From: Desulfobacteraceae bacterium | GTDB lineage: Bacteria > Desulfobacterota > Desulfobacteria > Desulfobacterales > Desulfobacteraceae | Direction: 5' to 3' | NCBI GenBank assembly: GCA_024226935.1 | Contig: JAAELK010000509.1 | Coordinates: 62,001-126,000, forward strand | DNA length: 64,000 bases | The notes under the pieces: generated by a model | Told to the model about the DNA's origin: nothing | The model's input: the letters and a program-made list of their open reading frames with translations, nothing else | The model's database searches: none | In this document: in pieces, positions 18,118-27,388 of the stretch | Layout of the letters: each line of letters begins with the position of its first letter | Position numbering within the stretch: the first letter of the stretch is position 1 | Program-made: the position numbers and the translations under genes

Positions 18118-18355
18118 ATATAATCAAATATAAAATATCGTCAGTTAAATAAAACCAGTAAATCTTCGCAAACGTTATTTTCCACACCCCATAACAAAAT
18201 ATATCGAATAATTTCAATAAGATCAAATATCCTCTTATTACCCTGGCACAAAAAATGAACTAAAAATAATTAATAAGAATAGAACAATAAAAATAAACCG
18301 ATAAAAGTTTAATAAATACAACAAACTGGTTCAACAAGAATCAAAGGAGCAGAAG

Positions 18356-18487
18356 ATGAAACAAAAAATTATAATTACTACCCTGGACACGGCCCGGCTT
18401 ATCCGCCCCGAATCAAACAAAATGAAACAACATAAAATCATACACCCCTTGCATCATCCTTATTTTGATATGATCGTAATAACTTGA
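18356..18487 (+). CDS. Small ORF, 43 residues, upstream of chitinase
   Basis: An ATG at 18356 with a strong AAAGGAG site (18343-18349, 6-nt spacing) opens a 43-residue frame beginning MKQKIIITTLDTARLI, with a His-rich end (HKIIHPLHHPYF). It has no signal peptide or recognised domain. Its stop overlaps the -35 box of the promoter at 18484. The ribosome site is the main support. It could be a leader peptide or a chance frame. Confidence 0.35.
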   Translation: MKQKIIITTLDTARLIRPESNKMKQHKIIHPLHHPYFDMIVIT

Positions 18488-18511
18488 CAAATAATCATTT
18501 TTCAATATACA
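18484..18511 (+). promoter_or_regulatory. Candidate promoter of the chitinase leader
   Basis: TTGACA at 18484-18489 and TATACA at 18506-18511 with a 16-nt spacer form a good sigma70-type promoter. An 18-bp palindrome lies just downstream at 18532. The next open frames are a 28-codon ORF at 18588 and the chitinase at 18757. Confidence 0.55.
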
Positions 18512-18531
18512 CACACCCATATGTTTTATTA

Positions 18532-18549
18532 TGTTTCTTAAATGAAACA
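18532..18549. promoter_or_regulatory. Operator-like palindrome in the chitinase leader
   Basis: TGTTTC (18532-18537) and GAAACA (18544-18549) are perfect inverted half-sites around TTAAAT. The site lies about 20 bp after the candidate -10 box, where a bound repressor would block transcription. The regulator is unknown; a LacI, GntR or MarR-type protein would fit a site of this size. Confidence 0.5.
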
Positions 18550-18587
18550 CAACAAAACGATAATATATCAATACAAAGGAGGACTAT

Positions 18588-18674
18588 ATGAAACAAACTA
18601 CAACCTTAACAATAATGATATTCAGGAAAAGTTTCGGTATTGATTCAAAAAGGCTTGGACTAACACAACAATAA
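18588..18674 (+). CDS. Small ORF, 28 residues, candidate leader peptide
   Basis: The ATG at 18588 follows an excellent AAAGGAGG site. The 28-residue product starts MKQTTTLTIMIFRKSF and ends GLTQQ. It lies inside the untranslated leader of the chitinase gene and is followed by a hairpin. Its position suggests a leader peptide or a remnant of a truncated gene. No similarity is recognised. Confidence 0.4.
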   Translation: MKQTTTLTIMIFRKSFGIDSKRLGLTQQ

Positions 18675-18680
18675 ACAAAG

Positions 18681-18714
18681 GTGTATGTTTTCCAAAGTGA
18701 TAATAACCATACAC
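18681..18714 (+). promoter_or_regulatory. Hairpin between leader ORF and chitinase
   Basis: GTGTATG at 18681-18687 pairs with CATACAC at 18708-18714 across a 20-nt loop. It starts 6 nt after the leader ORF stop, so ribosomes translating that ORF would influence its folding. No T-run follows, so it is not a simple terminator. Confidence 0.4.
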
Positions 18715-18756
18715 AAACACCATATTTGATATTATTAATTTCAAAAAGAGGTTCGG

Positions 18757-21700
18757 ATGAAAAAAATACAACAAAAGACTAAATACAATAGAAACAAACT
18801 GATACTGGCGTTAAACTTGCTGGCAATAATATTGCTATACTCAATAGCTGATTCCCACGTGAATACAGGAGGCAGCGCAACAACCGGAGACCACTCAAAA
18901 CAGATTGTCGGCTATATAACCAATTGGGATGCATGGAAAAGTACTAACGCAGGCGTACCGGCCCAGGGAGCTCTCACCCATTTAAACATCGATTATAATA
19001 AATATACCATATTAAATTACTCTTTTTTCGGTGTTGCCAGTGACGGATCACTTCATAGTGGTGATCTTAGGAATAAAGACATCTGGCAATCAGATGAGAA
19101 TCAAGAACCAGCAGATCTGCTGTATACTGATATATACAGCAGCTGGGATCTTCATATTCTTTTCGGAGAAATTGAACCCATACATTATATAAACGACACC
19201 ATAAAACTTCGGTGCGAAGCCCAGGGATTTAAAGTTGAAACAGGAGGCAGCTCATGGACACATCCCACATGGGGCCTTTCAGGATCTCTTCCAGTCCCCC
19301 TTCACAAAGAAGGAGGTGCCCCCGGCTTGCTGGAATTGGCCCATGAAAAAGGCGTAAAGGTAATGGCATCCATCGGCGGCTGGAGCATGAGCAAACATTT
19401 TCATGAAATGGCCGGCGACCCCGCAAAACGTCAGCGGTTTATTGATGACTGCAAAAAACTTATGAAAATAGGATTTGATGGTATTGATCTGGACTGGGAA
19501 TACCCCGGTCCATTCGAGGGCATGAACTTTACAGGAACCCAGGCAGACTACGATAATTTTCTGACACTGGTCAAAGAGATAAGAGCAGCCATCGGACAGA
19601 ATAAATTGATCACTGCTGCTTTTTCAGTTTCCCCTGCCAAACTTCAAGGGTTTGACTGGCAAGAACTCAATTACTATATGGACCATTTTAATTTTATGAC
19701 ATATGATTTTAATGGAGGATTCTCGGATATTACAGGATTCAATTCAAATATTTATGATTATAATGGCTCTGAATCTCCGGGGTTCAACTGGGAAACCCTT
19801 TACAAGTTCATTGCAAATCAATCCATCCCCCTTGAAAAAGTAAATTTCGGCCTACCTTTTTATGGCCGGGGAATGATAACCAAAAACACTGCCGAACTTA
19901 ACGGTCAAACAATAAAAACATCCCATTTCATCCAACCGGACGGCCAAATCAAAACATCGGCTGATTATACAAATTGGCCCAAAGACGTGTATGACGGCAC
20001 TCCCAATTATTTTTTCATTAAACAAACAGCGATTGACAACAACTGCCCATGGAATTATCACTGGAACGATGAAGCCAAAGTTCCATATCTGACCAAGGGA
20101 AACTATTTTTTAACCTATGATGATGTTGATTCAATTGGCATCAAATCCCAATTTATCATGGATCATAACCTGGGAGGGGCAATCGTCTGGACGGTATACG
20201 GTGATCTTGAATTAAGCGGAACCGTCACCTCCTTTGGAGCCAAACTCAAACAATGGTCCGATGTAAAATCTCCCTTGATAAATAAGACAAATGAAGTGTT
20301 TGCAAGCGATAACAGCTTGAGAGCAAATACGGGCGGGCCATATACAGGTGTTATCGAAACAGCACTCCAGCTTACTGCACAAGCCCATGGCGGTGATGAA
20401 CCCTACACTTATTCATGGGATTTTGGAGACAACACATCCGATTCCGGGAAAACCGTCTCCCATATCTACGATTTGGAGGGATCATACACCGCAACTCTCA
20501 CCGTTACCGACAGCGCCAATAACATGGTCACCGATTCTACGACGGTCAATATCACAGGGATTACCCCGTTGACCTGCAATATCGGCGGCCCATACAGCGG
20601 AACCATTAATACCGGCATAACCATTACGGGTCAAGCGTCCGGCGGAACTCCTCCATATAATTTTGTCTGGAATTTTGGGGACGGTTCTGATGGCTTGGGG
20701 GCTGACACCACCCATACCTATGATTTGCAAAATACATATACATTAACCCTTACAGTCACAGACAGTTCCAACACAGAGTCCACCGATTCCACCACGGTCA
20801 CCGTTATACCCGGAATATCATGTGATGCACCGGCCTGGGACGCCGCCAAAACCTACCTAGGTGAAAATGAAGTGTCTTATAACGGGCATCTTTATAGAGC
20901 AAAATGGTGGACAAAGGGAGACGAACCAGGAAACACAGGACCATGGGGAGTGTGGGAAGATTTAGGTTTGTGCGGCAGCACTGAAGGCCCGCCTTCCGTG
21001 GCCATAACTTCTCCCCATGACGGAGCTGTCCTGGAGGCAGGATCTCCTCTTATGATTCAGGCTGAAGCTGACGACAACGGCAGTGTAACCCAGGTGGAAT
21101 TCTTCCAAAACGATATATCCATCGGAATCGATACAAACTCACCCTACAGTGTATCTTTGCCTTTGATTTCAAAAGGAGAATATTCTTTCAAGGCTATTGC
21201 AACGGATAATGACGGATTGACAACAACTTCCAAAGAAATTTCCATTACTGTTTTAGAACAGGACGGCGAATGTCCCAATCTATGGCAAAGCAACGAGATA
21301 TACAAAGAAAACAATACCGTTTCACATAATGATCATACCTGGAAAGCAAAATGGTGGACAAAGGGTGATGAACCCGGAACAACAGGCCAATGGGGAGTGT
21401 GGGAAGATTTAGGCCTTTGCGGCGACGGGGGCAATGAAGCTCCAAATGTAAATATCGATTCACCGGAACAAGGAGATAGCTTTTCCGAGAACGTTGACAT
21501 CCTCATCACTGCGACGGCAACTGACAACGACGGCAGTATCGTCAAGGTGGAATTTTTTACAGGCTCCAAGTCCCTGGGTATCGCCACATCACCGCCATAT
21601 GGTATAACCTGGTCAAATGTCGACCCAGGCCGATATACACTCACTGCTATTGCAAAAGATAACGAGGGTGCGGTTACCACATCTTCCGAAGTATCCATTT

Positions 21701-22731
21701 GTGTAGGAGAATGCACCGGGACCGTCGATAACAAAAAATTAGTTATCGGATACTGGCATAACTGGAACGATTATTCGGCTCCTTATATCAGGTTGATTGA
21801 TCTTCCAAATTACTACGATGTCATTTGCATTGCATTTGCCGAACCTATTTCCCATGACAATATGACACTTCGTTTTATCCCTGATTTTATTTCGGTGGAG
21901 CAATTTAAAAACGATGTTAAAACTCTCCAGAACGAAGGTAAAAAAGTCCTTATTTCCATTGGCGGCGCCAATGCCCATGTGAGCCTTGACACCACCGCCG
22001 ATAAAGAAAATTTTATCAGCTCGTTGAAAACTATTATCGATGAATACGGTTTTGACGGCTTTGACATCGATCTTGAAGGCTCCTCGCTTCTTTTGCAAAG
22101 TGGCGATACAGATTTTAAAAACCCCACAACCCCCCGGGTCATCAATTTCATCGATGCATGCAAAACAATATACGATTCATATGGAAATGATTTCATGCTG
22201 ACGGCAGCTCCGGAAACAGCCAATGTCCAGGGAGCATATTCAAGTTATTCAGGTGTGTACGGCTCATATCTTCCATTAATATATGCATTAAAAGATAGGC
22301 TTTCCTATGTCCATGTACAGCATTACAACACCGGCTCCATGTACGGCCTTGACGGACAAATCTATAACTCAGCTACTGCAGATTTCCATGTGGCCATGGC
22401 GGAAATGCTCTTGAAAGGCTTTCCGGTAGCGCTTGATAATAACAACTTGTTTCCGGCATTGAGATCCGACCAGGTCGCCATCGGCCTGCCCATGTCATCA
22501 CAGGCTGCAGGATCAGGATTTACAATGGAAACTGAAGTAAAAAAAGCACTGGATTATCTTATTAGCGGAAAATCCTTCGGCGGAAATTATCAACTCCAGA
22601 ATCCAGATGGATACTGCAGCATGAAAGGTATTATGGGTTGGTCAGTAAACTGGGATGCAACCCGCAGTTATACCTTTGGAAACTTTTATTCAGGACTGCT
22701 GGAAACCTATCCTGAATGTTCCGAGAATTAA
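18757..22731 (+). CDS. Secreted multidomain chitinase with two GH18 catalytic domains
   Basis: A 1324-residue secreted glycoside hydrolase. In order: signal peptide (residues 1 to about 33); GH18 domain 1 (about 48-500) with the DxxDxDxE motif FDGIDLDWEYPG and catalytic Glu248; two PKD repeats (about 522-600 and 605-686, WDFGDN and WNFGDG); a CBM5/12-type chitin-binding module (about 689-740, YRAKWWTKGDEPG); an Ig-like repeat (about 747-835); a second chitin-binding module (about 839-888, WKAKWWTKGDEPG); a second Ig-like repeat (about 895-985); and GH18 domain 2 (about 992-1324) with FDGFDIDLEG and catalytic Glu1107. Both catalytic motifs are intact, so it should cleave beta-1,4-GlcNAc polymers outside the cell. 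It is monocistronic, with a terminator at 22760. A polysaccharide hydrolase of this kind is unusual in a sulfate reducer. Confidence 0.93.
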   Translation: MKKIQQKTKYNRNKLILALNLLAIILLYSIADSHVNTGGSATTGDHSKQIVGYITNWDAWKSTNAGVPAQGALTHLNIDYNKYTILNYSFFGVASDGSLHSGDLRNKDIWQSDENQEPADLLYTDIYSSWDLHILFGEIEPIHYINDTIKLRCEAQGFKVETGGSSWTHPTWGLSGSLPVPLHKEGGAPGLLELAHEKGVKVMASIGGWSMSKHFHEMAGDPAKRQRFIDDCKKLMKIGFDGIDLDWEYPGPFEGMNFTGTQADYDNFLTLVKEIRAAIGQNKLITAAFSVSPAKLQGFDWQELNYYMDHFNFMTYDFNGGFSDITGFNSNIYDYNGSESPGFNWETLYKFIANQSIPLEKVNFGLPFYGRGMITKNTAELNGQTIKTSHFIQPDGQIKTSADYTNWPKDVYDGTPNYFFIKQTAIDNNCPWNYHWNDEAKVPYLTKGNYFLTYDDVDSIGIKSQFIMDHNLGGAIVWTVYGDLELSGTVTSFGAKLKQWSDVKSPLINKTNEVFASDNSLRANTGGPYTGVIETALQLTAQAHGGDEPYTYSWDFGDNTSDSGKTVSHIYDLEGSYTATLTVTDSANNMVTDSTTVNITGITPLTCNIGGPYSGTINTGITITGQASGGTPPYNFVWNFGDGSDGLGADTTHTYDLQNTYTLTLTVTDSSNTESTDSTTVTVIPGISCDAPAWDAAKTYLGENEVSYNGHLYRAKWWTKGDEPGNTGPWGVWEDLGLCGSTEGPPSVAITSPHDGAVLEAGSPLMIQAEADDNGSVTQVEFFQNDISIGIDTNSPYSVSLPLISKGEYSFKAIATDNDGLTTTSKEISITVLEQDGECPNLWQSNEIYKENNTVSHNDHTWKAKWWTKGDEPGTTGQWGVWEDLGLCGDGGNEAPNVNIDSPEQGDSFSENVDILITATATDNDGSIVKVEFFTGSKSLGIATSPPYGITWSNVDPGRYTLTAIAKDNEGAVTTSSEVSICVGECTGTVDNKKLVIGYWHNWNDYSAPYIRLIDLPNYYDVICIAFAEPISHDNMTLRFIPDFISVEQFKNDVKTLQNEGKKVLISIGGANAHVSLDTTADKENFISSLKTIIDEYGFDGFDIDLEGSSLLLQSGDTDFKNPTTPRVINFIDACKTIYDSYGNDFMLTAAPETANVQGAYSSYSGVYGSYLPLIYALKDRLSYVHVQHYNTGSMYGLDGQIYNSATADFHVAMAEMLLKGFPVALDNNNLFPALRSDQVAIGLPMSSQAAGSGFTMETEVKKALDYLISGKSFGGNYQLQNPDGYCSMKGIMGWSVNWDATRSYTFGNFYSGLLETYPECSEN

Positions 22732-22759
22732 CAAAAAATTTATCAGGATATTGAAATTT

Positions 22760-22795
22760 CAGGGCAGCCCTTGTGGCTGCCCTGTTTCATTTCTG
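22760..22795 (+). terminator. Rho-independent terminator after the chitinase
   Basis: CAGGGCAGCC (22760-22769) and GGCTGCCCTG (22775-22784) form a perfect 10-bp GC-rich stem with a 5-nt loop, followed by tttcatttct. It lies 29 nt after the chitinase stop. Confidence 0.85.
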
Positions 22796-22855
22796 CCGGA
22801 ACAAGGTTCAGGATATAAAGGAAACTATATTGACATGGAAGGAAAAAAATAATAC

Positions 22856-22867
22856 TTGTACATACAA
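22856..22867. promoter_or_regulatory. Palindrome upstream of the MarR gene, possible autoregulatory operator
   Basis: TTGTA-CA-TACAA is an interrupted perfect palindrome placed 17 bp before the MarR ATG and just upstream of its AAAAGGAG site. A TTGACA lies at 22830-22835. MarR proteins commonly bind TTG-CAA-type palindromes that overlap their own promoter, so autoregulation is likely by analogy. Confidence 0.45.
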
Positions 22868-22884
22868 TATAAAAGGAGAAAATA

Positions 22885-23358
22885 ATGAATATGGAAACCC
22901 CAAAACACAATTTTCTTGATACATGTCTATTTTTTAATACCAACGCATTTTACCGGCAATTGCTCAAACTGGCCGAAGTTGAGTTTAAACCCTTAAAACT
23001 GTCTCCTGCCCACGCTTCCTTATTATTATTGGTTTTTGAGACACCGGGAATCGGACCAAAAGAGCTGAGCCGCCTATTACAGCTCACCCCCTCCACCATC
23101 ACCCGTTTCATCGATTCCCTGGTTAAAAAAAAACTGGTTCGACGTAAATCCAAAGGTAAAACGGTTTTTATCTTTCCGACACAAAAAAGCATGGATATGC
23201 AAACACCCATTGCTTTAGCCTATAAAAAGTTGTACTTAACCTACTCTCAAATTTTAGGCACAACCAAAGCCATGGAACTCTCCCATAATATTGCCACGGC
23301 CAATAAACAAGTAATTGAAACCATAAGCACCCTGGAAAAGCATGAAACACAATTTTAA
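22885..23358 (+). CDS. MarR-family transcriptional regulator
   Basis: A 157-residue winged-helix regulator. The helix-turn-helix region is visible at about residues 50-95 (GIGPKELSRLLQLTPSTITRFIDSLVKKKL), followed by the wing (VRRKSKGKTVFIFPT). Flanking helices would form the dimer interface. It carries one Cys, in the N-terminal segment. It lies between the chitinase and truA, whose start overlaps its end by 17 nt. Its target could be the chitinase, its own promoter or an unlinked gene; the sequence does not decide. Confidence 0.88.
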   Translation: MNMETPKHNFLDTCLFFNTNAFYRQLLKLAEVEFKPLKLSPAHASLLLLVFETPGIGPKELSRLLQLTPSTITRFIDSLVKKKLVRRKSKGKTVFIFPTQKSMDMQTPIALAYKKLYLTYSQILGTTKAMELSHNIATANKQVIETISTLEKHETQF

Positions 23359-24103
23359 ACTGGTCATTGAATATGACGGCACCTCGTTTTTTGGCTGGCA
23401 GCGACAAAAAAAGGAAAAGACTATCCAGGGGGAATTGGAATCTGCCCTGGGCCATATTTTAAACCAGAAAATACATATCCGCGGCTCCGGACGCACAGAT
23501 GCCGGCGTTCACGCTCTGGGCCAGGTTGCCCATTTCCATGCCAACACCCAATTAGATCCCATGTCTTTAAAAAAAGGACTAAATTCCCTGATAAAAGATC
23601 CCATCGTAATCCGTGAATGTTCAATTACAGATGAGACATTTCATGCCCAATATCATACAAAGTCCAAGGAATATAACTATTATATTCTAAACAGGACTGA
23701 CCCCTGTGCCATTGGTGCCTCCTACCTATGGCAGATAAAAAAGCCCCTGGATATTGCCCGAATGAATCAATGCTGTGATCTAATCACAGGAGTCCACGAC
23801 TTTAAATCCTTTGAAAATACCGGCAGCCCCAGAACTTCCTCCATACGAGAAGTCTTTTTTGCCGTCATGGAACCCCGTAAAAACACCGGCCCCATGGAAG
23901 ATGATATGCTTATTTTTAAAATATCAGCCTCGGGATTTTTAAAAAATATGGTACGAAATATTGTGGGAACTTTAGTGGATGTGGGATTAAAAAAAATTAA
24001 TCCAAAGGAATTTGAAACAATTCTTATGGCAAGGGACAGAGCCCTTGCCGGCAACACAGCTCCGGCAAGGGGATTATTTTTAAAACAGGTAAATTATTCC
24101 TAA
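23342..24103 (+). CDS. truA: tRNA pseudouridine(38-40) synthase TruA
   Basis: Converts uridines 38-40 in the tRNA anticodon stem to pseudouridine. The catalytic Asp lies in GSGRTDAGVHALGQVAHF at about residue 52. Other family motifs are YDGTSFFGWQRQ and FLKNMVRNIVGTL. At 253 residues it is the normal length. The start overlaps the MarR gene, so the two are translationally coupled, although their functions are not obviously related. Confidence 0.95.
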   Translation: MKHNFKLVIEYDGTSFFGWQRQKKEKTIQGELESALGHILNQKIHIRGSGRTDAGVHALGQVAHFHANTQLDPMSLKKGLNSLIKDPIVIRECSITDETFHAQYHTKSKEYNYYILNRTDPCAIGASYLWQIKKPLDIARMNQCCDLITGVHDFKSFENTGSPRTSSIREVFFAVMEPRKNTGPMEDDMLIFKISASGFLKNMVRNIVGTLVDVGLKKINPKEFETILMARDRALAGNTAPARGLFLKQVNYS

Positions 24104-24128
24104 AGACCCCGTTTCTTTGACATAATCA

Positions 24129-25913
24129 TTATCCTTGATCACTAATATTTTTAACATAACTATTATAGTAAGAGATTATATCCCGCCTGTAAATTAATCC
24201 CAGGAAGATCCCGGGAGCATCCTCCTTAACAACGGGCAAGGCATCAATATTTTTCTGGGTCAGCTTTAAGAGTACCGTATTTAAATCCTCGGATGGAGTG
24301 GTGGTAATAATATTTGAGATCATAATATCCTTCATTACCACAAGGTTTTCAGGGTAACTTGTGAAAATCACCTCCCGGATATCCGTGGATGAAAAAATCC
24401 CAGAAAGCTCTCCGCTACCGTCCATGACGGGAAAATAATGCTGTTTGGTGGTCTGAAAAATTTTTTTAAATTCACTGAAGGGCATCTCTTCATTCACACA
24501 CCTCACATTTTTAACCATGGATGTTAAATTTTCCAACTTAATGGTCTGAAGAATATCCATCATGAACTCACCGGCATGGGCCGGGGAATCAACCCTTGAT
24601 TTGACCTGATTTTCAAAAATAGTCCATCGTTGGGCCAACAGATAACAAAGAGAACAAACCAACAGACTTGGCAGCAATAGATGATAGGAATTGGTCATTT
24701 CACTGACAAAAATAATGGTGGAGATGGGGGTATTGGAAACCGCCGTAAAAAAACCGGCCATACCTACGATAACAAAGGCTCCAGGCTGGGTTACAATAGC
24801 GGGAATAAACATGTGAAAAATTTTACCAACAGCACCACCAACGGCACCGCCTATGACAATGGAAGGACCAAAAACCCCTCCACTGCCGCCGGATCCGATT
24901 GAAAAAGAGGTGGTGAATATCTTACCGATGGCAAGAGCTATCAAGGTGGGAATAGCCACCTTATTAAAGATAGCATTCTGGGCTATTCCATACCCGAAGG
25001 CAAGGGTATAGGGAAGATAAAACCCGACCATGCCGGTTAAAAGCCCGCCAATGGCAGGTTTTATATGGTCGGGAACTTTTAGTTTTTTAAAAATATCTCT
25101 CACCCCATAAAATACTTTTATATACAGGGCACCTATCACCACAAGAACACCGGCAAGGACCGTGTAAGGCCCAAGCTCCAGAGGGTTTTGAAATATAAAA
25201 TCAGGCGCACTGAACAATGACCCCCAACCCAATACCAGACAAAACAGGCAATAAGCTACCACGGAGGAAATTCCAGCGGGAATGATAACCTCCGATTCAA
25301 AATCAGGGTCACGGTAAAGAACTTCAGCAGCAAACAAGGCTCCTGCCAGAGGGGCACGAAAGATACTGCCCACACCAGCACCAATACCGGCCGCCATCAT
25401 GATTCGCCGCTCCCGCTCGGACAACTTCAGCCTGGTGGCCAAAAAAGATCCAAATCCAGCTCCTATCTGGGCAATGGGCCCTTCCCTGCCGCCGGATCCC
25501 CCCGTGGTCAAGGTAAGGGTGGAGGCAATGGTTTTCACAAATGGAACCCTGCTTCGAACTCGCCCACCTTTATAGTGATAGGCATCAATGGCGGCATCGG
25601 TCCCATGTCCTTCTGCTTCAGGGGCGAATGTATAAACCATCCACCCCGACACAATACCGCCCAGAGCAGGTACGATTAACAATATCCAACGATTGAACGG
25701 CGTCTGTGTCTGGGGCAACAGCAGATGTTCCCCTGCAGCTCCTCCGGGCCTGTACCCTGCCATTAAATCCAGAAAATAATGCATCCCAAGGTCGCACAAA
25801 TAATGGAAAAGGATGGCTCCAGCCCCGGCAATGAGACCAATAAGGACAAAATAGAAAAGCCATTTTCCTGCCCTGGCAAACTCAGCAGCCTTAGCACTCT
25901 TACTGATATTCAT
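24129..25913 (-). CDS. CLC-family chloride channel/antiporter with C-terminal CBS pair
   Basis: Integral membrane anion channel or Cl-/H+ antiporter, 594 residues. The selectivity-filter segments are present: GSGGREGPIAQIGAG, which contains the gating Glu, and GSGGSGGVFGPSIVIGG. About ten or more hydrophobic helices are followed by two CBS domains (about residues 460-590), which often bind adenine nucleotides and regulate gating. It follows the aminotransferase gene by 3 nt on the same strand, so they are cotranscribed. Whether it transports chloride, nitrate or fluoride is not determined; the filter does not look like the fluoride-specific CLC-F type. Confidence 0.92.
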   Translation of the reverse strand: MNISKSAKAAEFARAGKWLFYFVLIGLIAGAGAILFHYLCDLGMHYFLDLMAGYRPGGAAGEHLLLPQTQTPFNRWILLIVPALGGIVSGWMVYTFAPEAEGHGTDAAIDAYHYKGGRVRSRVPFVKTIASTLTLTTGGSGGREGPIAQIGAGFGSFLATRLKLSERERRIMMAAGIGAGVGSIFRAPLAGALFAAEVLYRDPDFESEVIIPAGISSVVAYCLFCLVLGWGSLFSAPDFIFQNPLELGPYTVLAGVLVVIGALYIKVFYGVRDIFKKLKVPDHIKPAIGGLLTGMVGFYLPYTLAFGYGIAQNAIFNKVAIPTLIALAIGKIFTTSFSIGSGGSGGVFGPSIVIGGAVGGAVGKIFHMFIPAIVTQPGAFVIVGMAGFFTAVSNTPISTIIFVSEMTNSYHLLLPSLLVCSLCYLLAQRWTIFENQVKSRVDSPAHAGEFMMDILQTIKLENLTSMVKNVRCVNEEMPFSEFKKIFQTTKQHYFPVMDGSGELSGIFSSTDIREVIFTSYPENLVVMKDIMISNIITTTPSEDLNTVLLKLTQKNIDALPVVKEDAPGIFLGLIYRRDIISYYNSYVKNISDQG

Positions 25914-25916
25914 CGG

Positions 25917-27233
25917 TTAACCTTTTCGAAGGTCGTTAATACCACTCAAAATAATATCAAACAAATTTTTCACATCTTTTTCTTCCAGACATGAAAAAGC
26001 CACCCGGATATTTTTTTCACCAATGGATATTAACCCGACACCATAATTTCCAAGCAAATGAAGCCGTAATTGTTCAGCATTGACCTCTTTTAAGCGAACA
26101 CACATGAAATAACCGGAATTAAAGGGATAGACATCAAAAGCATCGTCATATTTCGGATCTTTTAATACTCTTTTTATCTCCAGGGCCCGGTGTTTTAACA
26201 GGTTGAATTTTTCCTGTTTTAAGAGATCATAATTATCATCACACATGGATTTGAGCAAGATGGTCTGGCCCAAATGAGAGCAATTGGAAATATTACCCCG
26301 GATACATCCGGCAGTTTTTTGTTCCAATGCCCCAAGTGCAGGAATAATATCCTTATCACCGCCAATTGCGTAGGTGACAAATCCAATCCGAAAACCCCAG
26401 ACATAATCCTCTTTTGTTGCCCCATCCAGCTTTACCGCCAACAGCCGTTTATCTTTGCCGGCTATTTTTGCAAAGAGGGACTCTTTACTGGTTTCTTCTT
26501 CAAAGAAAAGACCAAAATATGCATCATCACATACGGCTACGACATTGGTGCCCTTCCGGGCAACATCAATCAAAATAGCTGCAACCCTCCGGGCCTCTGA
26601 TTTACTCAGAGTATAGCCACTGGGATTGTGGGGAAAATTTAATACTGTAATAATTTTTTTGTTTTCTTCAGCCTGGTGACGAATAACAGATTCAAAAGAA
26701 TCTATATTAAATTTTGTTAAATTTTCATCATAGGATTTATAATGGACAATTCTGGCTGAATTACGTACGCAAAAAGTCATATTGTAATTGCCCCACATCA
26801 TATCGGGCAACACAATGACATCCCCTTTATTCACCCACATATCCGATACCAGACTAACCCCATGGGTAATGCCCGAGGTAACAACCGGAAGACTTACCCC
26901 CAGATTGTCAAGGGAGGGGTTTTTTTCATACAAATTTGTTTTCCATTTTTCCCTCAGGGCCGGGACGCCAAAAGAAGAAGCGTAGGGCAGATAATCATCT
27001 GGTTCAATATCTTTGATATACCGAGTAATGGAAGACAGACTCAGAACAGAGTCTCCTTCTTTGGCAATGCCTATGGTTGCATTAATTTTATCGGCTTTTA
27101 CCTTGGCTTCAGCACTCTGGCTTAAAATACCCTTGGGAAAAAACAACGCTTTTCCCATATCCGACAACATTTCATAAATATGGGGATTCGATCCTTTGAT
27201 GGTTTTATTTAGTTCTTCTACAATTGCATTCAT
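25917..27233 (-). CDS. PLP-dependent aminotransferase, class I/II
   Basis: Fold type I aminotransferase of 438 residues. Typical segments are LPYASSFGVPALREKW, NFPHNPSGYTLS (the substrate and PLP pocket Asn-Pro) and VCDDAYFGLFFEE. The PLP Lys is probably in KLDGATKEDYVWGFRIGF, and the arginine for the substrate carboxylate is probably in FRIGF. The substrate is not identifiable; similar proteins are annotated as aspartate or aromatic aminotransferases. It is the first gene of a pair with the CLC channel. Confidence 0.85.
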   Translation of the reverse strand: MNAIVEELNKTIKGSNPHIYEMLSDMGKALFFPKGILSQSAEAKVKADKINATIGIAKEGDSVLSLSSITRYIKDIEPDDYLPYASSFGVPALREKWKTNLYEKNPSLDNLGVSLPVVTSGITHGVSLVSDMWVNKGDVIVLPDMMWGNYNMTFCVRNSARIVHYKSYDENLTKFNIDSFESVIRHQAEENKKIITVLNFPHNPSGYTLSKSEARRVAAILIDVARKGTNVVAVCDDAYFGLFFEEETSKESLFAKIAGKDKRLLAVKLDGATKEDYVWGFRIGFVTYAIGGDKDIIPALGALEQKTAGCIRGNISNCSHLGQTILLKSMCDDNYDLLKQEKFNLLKHRALEIKRVLKDPKYDDAFDVYPFNSGYFMCVRLKEVNAEQLRLHLLGNYGVGLISIGEKNIRVAFSCLEEKDVKNLFDIILSGINDLRKG

Positions 27234-27311
27234 AATTTATTTTTTCTCTCGGGATAATTGTTTAATAACAATACAACGGGTAAAATTCTGCTGAAAAATA
27301 GGCCTATCCGT

Positions 27312-27363
27312 AAAAAAACAAAAAACTCTGTAGCTTTGCATCTCAACCAAAACCACAGAGTTT
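27312..27363 (-). terminator. Rho-independent terminator after the PxxKW gene
   Basis: Read on the minus strand, AAACTCTGT (27363-27355) pairs with ACAGAGTTT (27331-27323) and is followed by a T-rich tract interrupted by one G. It ends the transcript of the small cysteine-rich gene and separates it from the aminotransferase. Confidence 0.8.
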
Positions 27364-27388
27364 ATATAAACTACAACTAAATAGAAAA

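Noticed and set aside
18241-18260. Sigma54-like TGGCAC element before the chitinase
   Set aside because: The required TTGC partner is absent at the correct spacing.
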